From Okapia johnstoni (lineage: Eukaryota > Chordata > Mammalia > Artiodactyla > Giraffidae), in assembly GCA_024291935.2 (NCBI GenBank), contig CM044315.1, forward strand, positions 57,014,385 through 57,078,384: a DNA stretch of 64,000 bases. The letters run 5' to 3'. A program made the position numbers and the translations under genes. Below, piece after piece: positions 60,180 through 64,000 of the stretch. A model generated the notes under the pieces. It saw nothing but the letters and a program-made list of their open reading frames with translations. It was not told the DNA's origin and made no database searches. Positions within the stretch are counted from its first letter, which is position 1; every line of letters begins with the position of its first letter.

Positions 60180-62950
60180 CTTTAGTTAAAGATAGATCAA
60201 TGGAGACCACTACTCTATCATAGAAAGCTTATTTGGAGAGTTTGCTCATGTCTGGTGGAATAGGCCTTTAGTAGCAATTAAAAAATAAAATTAGGCATGA
60301 AACCAACCTCTGTTAGGCACAGCTCTTCCAACTAGAGCAGTAGTTGAAATGGTGTGTGTTGCACCACTGTTGGAGCACCAACTGGCTGGTAAAGATCATT
60401 AGTGACAATTCTTGGAACTTGGCCAGGCTGTTGGCTCTGAAGCAAAGCTCATTGCAACATGTACTCCTGCCGAGCTGGATGTGTGTGTGTGAAATGAATG
60501 GAAGAGGATGTCCCAGTAGCTAAAATGAGGTTCTTGAAGGCCCAGGAGAAACTTTAATGACTACCCAAGTAGACTAGTATTTGAGGGGAATGGTTGGGAA
60601 ACTTGAGTAGGTATTTTGATGACTCGAAGTTTCTTTGGGACATCCAGAAGTCTGTGAGGCAGAACAAACAATGAGCTGGTACGTGTTACTACAACCCCTG
60701 AGCGGGGTTAGTCATGGGCTATAGAAGGAATGCACGCATGGATCTTGCCTTCAGGCAACTTAAATTTGACTGGAGAGGCAAGACGATAAAATAAAGATAT
60801 TTGTTAAGGTCAAAGTGAGTGAAATAGACTAAGTGTTCTAAGTATTTTTTAGATCAGATAAAAATAATTTTTTTGAAGAATTAGGGAGTTTGACCTGGGC
60901 CTTTGTGGTATGGGTGGTCATTGGAAGCATACTTTGATGTGTATAATTCAAGACGAGATTCATATCATTCAAGGTACTGAATTAAGAATAAACTTAATAG
61001 AAAAAGCTATGAGTGGCGTATCAGAGAAATCTGGCTGTAGCCCATTTGCCTCCCTAGATATATCATTTAATCCCTTATGCTGCTTCTTGCCTTTGATTAT
61101 TTGCTAAGCAGAGCTAGTAATGCTTTCCCATGGCAAATAAAAGCAGAGGCATGTTTTTCTCAAAGCCAAATATGTTGGCCTTTACCACTCATTTCTTTTG
61201 TGTCAAGGGCATTAAAGTAAGTCCTCAAAGTCTTTGACAGATTAGAAATCTGTTTAGACACATCAAGAGGCATAAATCATGATAATCTGCTCATCTATCT
61301 TGTCATGGAAAGAAAGCATGAAGTTAATGAGTTGAGATCTCAAGGAACCTACTTCTCACCAGCTGTGAGACTAGGTTTAGTATCTTGTCTGTAACTTGCC
61401 ACAGATCTGTACATCTGTAAATAAGAAGATGTGTTTGAAGGCAGGGAACTTATCTTCTGAAATGTACCAAGGAAAGATAAGGTGGGCCTGCTTTAGCTGA
61501 ATAGACAGGCAGGACATATATAAAAATATCATTAATAAAACAGCAAGATGTGGTAAAAATGTTAGGTAGTATTCATTGAGCACTTACTATGTGCTAGGCA
61601 ATGCTCTGTTTTATATGCATATCTTGCCCCACTGACATGGTTGAGCTGGAACTTTGAGCTAAGAATCTTTGTCTTACTTGCTGTTTTCATCTTTAAAGGT
61701 CTAGAGAGACTGAATGATCCTGAGAGCACCGATTTGGACCTCTTTAACTCGATAATTATATTTTCTTTAAAAACTGTGCTTTCTAAAAGCAGTGGTTTTG
61801 GGGACAAAACCTGCGGGTGGCTGTAAATTGACTAGAAGGTTTACAAATACCCATAAGGACAGGCATTGTGTTAGTCATTGTGGGCAAATCCATTCAGCCT
61901 AGACCCTTCCGTCTGTATTTCCCTTTGTGAACTCTTTTGCTGAATGTCCCGTCATCCTTTGTGAGATGAGGTCCTGTTCATCCTGTCTGCTTTCACGACA
62001 TAAATGTTTTAGGAACTCTCCACAGACTGGCTGGATTGTCTCTCTGGGCTATGAACAGATTGTGTGGGTGATGAGACAAGTAGGAAAAGACTCAGCAGTC
62101 AAAACAGGGGGGTGGAAAGCTCTTTCTCTGGCTTTCAGAATGGAGCTTGGACACAAAGGGAACTTCGTTAATCATGCCTCTTTTGTAATCAGAATGGTGG
62201 AGGCATTTTTTAAAACCACTATTATTTTGTCCTCTGTCTCGTCTGAGTGAAACCAATTGTTAATAGCTAATCAAGGAGTTAAAAATTTCCCAGACATGGC
62301 CAGGCAGAATCAACTTCACTTGATAAAGTAGTGGGTGGATTCTGGTTGGGAAACCAAGTCAGGTGCGGTGACAGGCTTCTTGCAGACATGGTGCTGACCT
62401 GATAGGATCCCCTTGTCCACAATCAACATGGTGGCAGCTTTGTGCTTAGCAGAAAATTTCACCCATGTTTGGAAATGGGGAAGAGAGAAGTTTAGGAATA
62501 TCAGTGAGTTAGGATTCAGTCACTTTGTAATACTAAGCAAATACTGAATGGGCAGCTTCAAACATCTCAATTTACTGAGCAACTTGGACAACTGACTTGT
62601 TTAATCTTGCTGTAGTCCCTTTCTTAGAAATCAAAGGAGGATAATAATCTTTGCTACCCACTTAATGGGTGCAAAATAATGAGAATGTAAATGCTTTGTG
62701 TGTCCTGGAGATGAAGAGATAGGGAAGATTCTCTTAGTATTATTCATATTTAATATGGTAAGATGAATCAGTATGTTTTTTTTTAAACCTGTTATTATTT
62801 TAGCACCTCTTCCCTTTTACAAGGAAGGTTGTGTGCCTTAGCAGAAGTTGACTTTGTAACAATTTTATTTTCCAAGACAGGTCCAACAAATTTACGATGT
62901 GGCTGGTTTTCCAAGTGGAAAGTTTGAGGTTAGCCCTGTCCTATCCATCC
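60180..62950. other. Intron 1 stretch with no exon recognised
   Basis: About 2.8 kb. A short GT run at 60481-60491 and a MIR/L2-like piece near 61565-61640 (GAGCACTTACTATGTGCTAG). WLS exon 2 was looked for and not found. Confidence 0.45.
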
Positions 62951-62954
62951 CCTG

Positions 62955-63217
62955 CGGAGAAGGCAATGGCACCCCACTCCAGTACTTTTGCCTGGAGAAT
63001 CCCATGGACAGAGGAGCCTGGTGGGCTGCAGTCCATGGGATCGTGAAGATTTGGACACAACTGACCGATTTCACTTTCACTTCCATGCATTGGAGAAGGA
63101 AATGGCAACCCACTCCAGTGTTCTTGCCTGGAGAATCCCAGGGATGGCGGAGCCTGGTAGGCTGCCGTCTGTGGGGTTGCACAGAGTCGGACACGACTGA
63201 CGCAACTTAGCAGCAGC
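62955..63217 (+). mobile_element. Full-length Bov-A2 SINE with 12-bp target duplication
   Basis: CGGAGAAGGCAATGGCACCC to a short CAGCAGC tail, with two BovA monomers. Perfect duplication ATCCATCCCCTG at 62943-62954 and 63218-63229. Confidence 0.97.
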
Positions 63218-63340
63218 ATCCATCCCCTGAATCTAGTGATGAATTGTTCATTGAGGCATATCAAAGATAGTGAAGCCAAAGGCAATGTTAGCATTTAGAA
63301 GAAAGGTAATGAACTAATCTTCTAGTTACTCCTTTGTTGT

Positions 63341-63682
63341 CATTCAGTCACTAAGTCGTTTTCCACTCTTTGCGACCCTGTGGCCTGCAGCATGCCAGGT
63401 TTCCTTGACTTTCACTGTCTCCTAGAGTTTGCTCAGGCTCATGTCCATTGAGTTGGTGATGCTATCCAGCCATATCATCCTCTGTCGTCCCTTCTCCTCC
63501 TGCCCTCAATCTTTCCCAGCATTAGGGTCTTTTCCAGTGAGTTGGCTCTTCGCATCAGGTGGCTTAAGTATTGGAGCTTCAGTATTGGTCCTTCTGATGA
63601 ATATTCAGGGTTGATTTCTTTTAGGCTTGATTAGTTTGATCTCCTTTCAGTCCAAGGGACTCTCAAGAGCCTTCTCCTTACC
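63341..63682 (-). mobile_element. BovB LINE 3'-end fragment
   Basis: Antisense: TCATTCAGTCACTAAGTCGT, CATGTCCATTGAGTTGGTGA, CAGCATTAGGGTCTTTTCC to AAGGGACTCTCAAGAGCCTT. 5'-truncated. Confidence 0.94.
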
Positions 63683-64000
63683 TGGATTTTTTTTTTTTTC
63701 TGTTTTCCTTAAAATACTGAATGGATTTTTGAAATCAGATAGTGAGAGGTGGCTGTAAATTCCAAGGAAGATGCATCACAGTGTATCTTAGGGTTGGAAA
63801 ACAATCCTCTTTTAAAAACACCCTACTGCACTATCCCATGTTCATCTATTCAGAACAGAAAAAAGTCCCTCACAAGGTCTTCCTCTCTTAACCTGTTTCA
63901 CCTGAATGATATTTCCTTCCCAGGCAAGATTGGAGTCTGCCTTTCCTATTATGGCAGTGAGCTACTGCTGGTGCTCTGCGCCTAATGGAGATCTCCAGCT

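Larger units (their letters stand above)
40856..64000 (+). other. WLS: WLS intron 1 (5' part; continues beyond the window)
   Basis: Runs from the exon 1 splice donor to the end of the window. I looked for exon 2, which should encode the lumenal sequence just after the first membrane segment, and did not find it in any frame. The intron is at least 23 kb, consistent with the long first intron of mammalian WLS. Confidence 0.85.

Noticed and set aside
40856..64000. WLS exon 2 or an intronic microRNA within the window
   Set aside because: No frame encodes the expected lumenal sequence after the first membrane segment, and I recognise no known microRNA hairpin. They probably lie beyond the window.

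Overview
The window is nuclear DNA of a ruminant, most likely cattle (Bos) or a close bovid. It is full of pecoran-specific repeats: Bov-tA and Bov-A2 SINEs, and BovB (RTE-clade) LINEs. There are also cetartiodactyl CHR-type tRNA SINEs and the usual ancient mammalian MIR, L2, L1, MLT1-like and hAT copies. Nothing bacterial, viral or plasmid-like is present, and most short open frames are chance or sit inside repeats.

One host protein-coding exon is supported: coding exon 1 of WLS (Wntless/GPR177/Evi), the membrane receptor that carries lipidated Wnt proteins to the cell surface. It lies on the + strand with its ATG at 40750 and a consensus splice donor at 40856. It sits in a CpG island of about 2 kb (roughly 40140-42090), which also holds the presumed promoter, a GC box, a short-loop G-quadruplex motif and an M-box/E-box.

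Layout: 1-1115 is a decayed LTR-like element with two similar ends. From 1116 to about 40140 is 5' intergenic DNA; by human synteny it should be the RPE65-WLS interval. It is crowded with SINEs and includes a 1.5 kb antisense BovB reverse-transcriptase remnant (26856-28365), L1 ORF2 fragments, an MLT1-like LTR and several AT/CA microsatellites. From 40140 to 42090 is the WLS promoter and exon 1. From 40856 to 64000 is intron 1, and exon 2 is not reached. The intron has repeat-rich patches (47330-50150, 54800-55172, 62955-63682) separated by long stretches with few young repeats (42400-47300, 50160-54790, 55180-59210), which are where intronic enhancers would be sought.

No new gene system is evident. 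The most checkable oddities are a perfect 99-bp tandem duplication (3011-3208), SINEs nested in BovB with clear target-site duplications, a hAT-like transposon with a perfect 8-bp target duplication, a 27-base C homopolymer in WLS intron 1, and the promoter G-quadruplex and M-box motifs. Repeat family names are from memory of consensus sequences; subfamily assignments need a repeat-library search.
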